64,000 bases of DNA. It comes from Caldilineaceae bacterium (GTDB lineage: Bacteria; Chloroflexota; Anaerolineae; Caldilineales; Caldilineaceae). The stretch spans positions 32,146 through 96,145 of the forward strand of contig JACKBA010000025.1 in NCBI GenBank assembly GCA_020634815.1, given 5' to 3'. Every line of letters starts with the position of its first letter. Within the stretch, counting starts at the first letter, position 1. The notes beneath the pieces were generated by a model. That model was given only the letters and a program-made list of their open reading frames with translations. It was not told the DNA's origin and searched no databases. Below are positions 62,183 through 64,000 of this stretch, piece after piece. A program made the translations under genes and the position numbers.

Positions 62183-63415
62183 ATGAGAGAGTATATCTTC
62201 CCCGAAGGTTTTTTGTGGGGCGCGGCCACCGCCGGCCATCAGGTCGAGGGCAACAACCTCAACAGCGAAAGCTGGGTGCTCGAGCACCTGCCCGAGACAA
62301 TTTACGCCGAACCGTCCGGCGATGCGTGCGACCACTATCACCGCTACCCGCAGGATATCGCCCTCTTGGCGGAACTCGGCTTCAACGCCTATCGCTTCTC
62401 CATCGAATGGGCGCGCATCGAGCCGGAAGAGGGCGAGTTCTCCTACGCCGAGCTGGAGCATTACCGCCGCATGCTGGCGGCCTGCCACGAGCACGGGATC
62501 CGGCCCGTCGTCACTTTCCACCACTTCACCTCGCCGCGCTGGCTGCTACGCGCGGGCGGCTGGCTGGACGAGAAGACGCCGGCGCGCTTTGCCCGCTTTT
62601 GCGAGCGCGCCACCCGTCACCTTGGCGACCTTGTCGGCGCCGCCTGCACCTTCAATGAACCCAATCTGGCGGTGCTCCTTTCCCGGCTGGTTCCCTTCGA
62701 TCTTCAGAGCGGCCCCTGGTGGGACGCTGCGGCGCAGGCTTTTGGCGTGGCGCCCGACCAGCTCGGCCTGTTCCAGTTCGTCACCGACCCGCGCATGCGC
62801 GAGATCATCATCGACGCGCACCGGCTGGCCGTCGACGTGCTGCATGGCGGGCCGGGCGACTTCCCCGTCGGGCTGACGCTCGCCCTACTCGACATCCAGG
62901 CCGCCGAAGGTGGGGAAGAGCAGGCCGCCGAAATCCGCCGCGAACTCTCCGACAGTTATCTCGAGCAGGTGCGTGGCGATGACTTTGTCGGCGTGCAGAC
63001 CTATTCGCGGATGGTCGTCGGTCCGACGGGCGTCGTCCGGCCTGGCGAGGATGTGGAGAAGAACCAGATGGGCGAGGAGTTCTATCCCGAGGCACTGGGC
63101 GGCACCATCCGCCACGCGGCAGAGGTCGCCCGCGTCCCGATCCTGGTGACCGAGAACGGGCTGGCGACGACCGACGACAGCCGGCGCGTCGAGTATTTCC
63201 AGCGCGCGCTGCGCTGCGTCGTCGATGCGCTGGAAGCGGGCATCGACATTCGCGGCTACTTTGCCTGGTCGGCCTTCGATAACTTCGAGTGGGTCAGCGG
63301 CTATCGACCCAAGTTTGGTATCATCGCCGTGGACCGCGCCACGCAGGCGCGTACGCCCAAGCCGAGCGCGCATTGGCTGGGCGAGATCGCCCGCACGAAT
63401 CGTTATCAGGGTTGA
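62183..63415 (+). CDS. GH1 family glycosidase (beta-glucosidase-like)
   Basis: A 410-residue family 1 glycoside hydrolase. FPEGFLWGAATAGHQVEGNN is the N-terminal signature (here H-Q replaces the usual sugar-contacting Q-x-E pattern); FNAYRFSIEWARIEPEEGEF, CTFNEPN (general acid/base Glu), PILVTENGLAT (nucleophile Glu) and GYFAWSAFDNFEWVSGYRPKFG are all in place. It probably cleaves beta-glucosides or beta-galactosides. ATG 62183 has a GAGGAGC site. It is shorter than the typical 440-480 residues, with an unusual region around residues 170-200. Confidence 0.88.
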   Translation: MREYIFPEGFLWGAATAGHQVEGNNLNSESWVLEHLPETIYAEPSGDACDHYHRYPQDIALLAELGFNAYRFSIEWARIEPEEGEFSYAELEHYRRMLAACHEHGIRPVVTFHHFTSPRWLLRAGGWLDEKTPARFARFCERATRHLGDLVGAACTFNEPNLAVLLSRLVPFDLQSGPWWDAAAQAFGVAPDQLGLFQFVTDPRMREIIIDAHRLAVDVLHGGPGDFPVGLTLALLDIQAAEGGEEQAAEIRRELSDSYLEQVRGDDFVGVQTYSRMVVGPTGVVRPGEDVEKNQMGEEFYPEALGGTIRHAAEVARVPILVTENGLATTDDSRRVEYFQRALRCVVDALEAGIDIRGYFAWSAFDNFEWVSGYRPKFGIIAVDRATQARTPKPSAHWLGEIARTNRYQG

Positions 63416-63523
63416 TTTCGGTAGATCGCGCGAGCAAACCCACTGATTTGGTGCGCTCATCTGTTCAGTATTCCGGTTGACGGGCGCGTCGGTTACACCT
63501 TGTCAAGCGCGCAGAGGATCCTC

Positions 63524-64000
63524 ATGGACGTGCTGATCACCCAGGCGACCCTGATGCGAGAGGCGGCCTTCTTGCAGATGCTCGATGATTACGACGCGCA
63601 TGATCCGGCCAATGGCCGATACTATGGCGCGGCACGCGTTGACTTTGCGGCGTATGTGCAAAGATTGCATGATGATGAACGCGGTCTCGTCGGCATCGTG
63701 CCGTGCTCGCACCGCTGGTTGGTCAACGGTGAGGGCGCGCTTGCCGGCGTCGTCCGGGTGCGGCACCGGCTCGACAGCGAGTTTCTCGCCACCGAGATAG
63801 GACACATCGGCTATGATGTGCCGCCCGCGCAGCGCAGGCGTGGTTTTGGGGTGGCTGCCTTGCAGGCGGGACTGACGCACGCGCAGGAGTTGGGCCTGGC
63901 GCACGTCGTCCTCTACGCCGATACGGACAATCCTGCATCGTGGCGTACGATCGAACGCTGCGGCGGCATCCTGGACGAAGAGCGTCATTCGCCGCACTTT
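63524..64000 (+). CDS. GNAT-family N-acetyltransferase, cut by window edge
   Basis: A frame open from ATG 63524 to the window end (159 codons, no stop). IGHIGYDVPPAQRRRGFGVA (acetyl-CoA loop R/Q-x-x-G-x-G/A), AALQAGLTHAQELGLAHVVL and YADTDNPASWRTIERCGGIL are typical GNAT motifs A and B. It acetylates an unknown amine using acetyl-CoA. The C-terminus probably lies a few residues beyond the window. Confidence 0.8.
   Translation, partial: MDVLITQATLMREAAFLQMLDDYDAHDPANGRYYGAARVDFAAYVQRLHDDERGLVGIVPCSHRWLVNGEGALAGVVRVRHRLDSEFLATEIGHIGYDVPPAQRRRGFGVAALQAGLTHAQELGLAHVVLYADTDNPASWRTIERCGGILDEERHSPHF

Overview
The window is high-GC bacterial DNA. Gene style suggests a Chloroflexota (Anaerolineae/Caldilineae-like) chromosome or metagenome-assembled contig: an XRE-HTH/transmembrane/TPR protein, many two-gene ATGA overlaps, and intergenic heptamer repeats. 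This assignment is an inference, because there is no rRNA or other phylogenetic marker here. No tRNA, rRNA or CRISPR array was seen.

Layout. 1-1.9 kb (minus strand): the 5' end of icd (isocitrate dehydrogenase), a metallo-beta-lactamase-fold protein and a polytopic membrane protein. 2.3-4.9 kb: a nitrate/sulfonate/taurine-type ABC importer (ATPase, permease, lipoprotein) that overlaps directly into the next gene. 4.9-35.6 kb: a glycan-decorating island. It holds two unusual fusion enzymes (adenylation or fatty-acyl-AMP-ligase domain, carrier-protein domain, acyltransferase-like domain), a pyruvyl-transferase-like protein, seven sulfotransferase domains, about ten glycosyltransferases of GT-A and GT-B type, a fucosyltransferase-like protein, two beta-propeller GH130-like proteins and two methyltransferases, one of them split by an IS3-family element. 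35.7-44.1 kb: an internally deleted FemAB-like gene, an HPr-kinase-like P-loop protein, five GT2 glycosyltransferases, an eighth sulfotransferase, a nucleotidyltransferase-like protein and a PqqD-like protein with an unusual tail. HprK-like, nucleotidyltransferase-like and PqqD-like proteins occur together in peptide-modification (lasso-type) clusters, but no protease, cyclase or separate precursor is visible here. 44.1-48.2 kb: a ybbA-ybbP-tesA type operon. 48.2-64 kb: housekeeping and accessory genes (EamA/EmrE-like transporter, zinc alcohol dehydrogenase, O-methyltransferase-like protein, GT4-like glycosyltransferase, Dam-like methylase, YkgJ-like protein, HTH-TPR protein, Maf, RsgA, PcrA/UvrD helicase, AI-2E-family transporter, GH1 glycosidase, GNAT).

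How the island may work (inference). Glycosyltransferases would build a surface glycan or glycoconjugate. Sulfotransferases, methyltransferases and the pyruvyl transferase would decorate it. The two fusion enzymes could activate a carboxylic acid (amino acid or fatty acid), hold it on their own carrier domain and transfer it with their own C-terminal domain, a one-polypeptide analogue of the DltA/DltC/DltB logic. No Wzx/Wzy, initiating glycosylphosphotransferase, nucleotide-sugar synthesis or PAPS-synthesis genes are in the window, so these must be elsewhere.

Quality note. Reading frames are broken by one- or two-base indels, mostly at short homopolymers or dinucleotide runs. They cluster at 51.6-52.1 kb, 55.1-58.8 kb and inside the IS transposase. 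Several affected genes (rsgA, maf, the pcrA N-terminus) are normally conserved, so local sequence errors are at least as likely as real decay.
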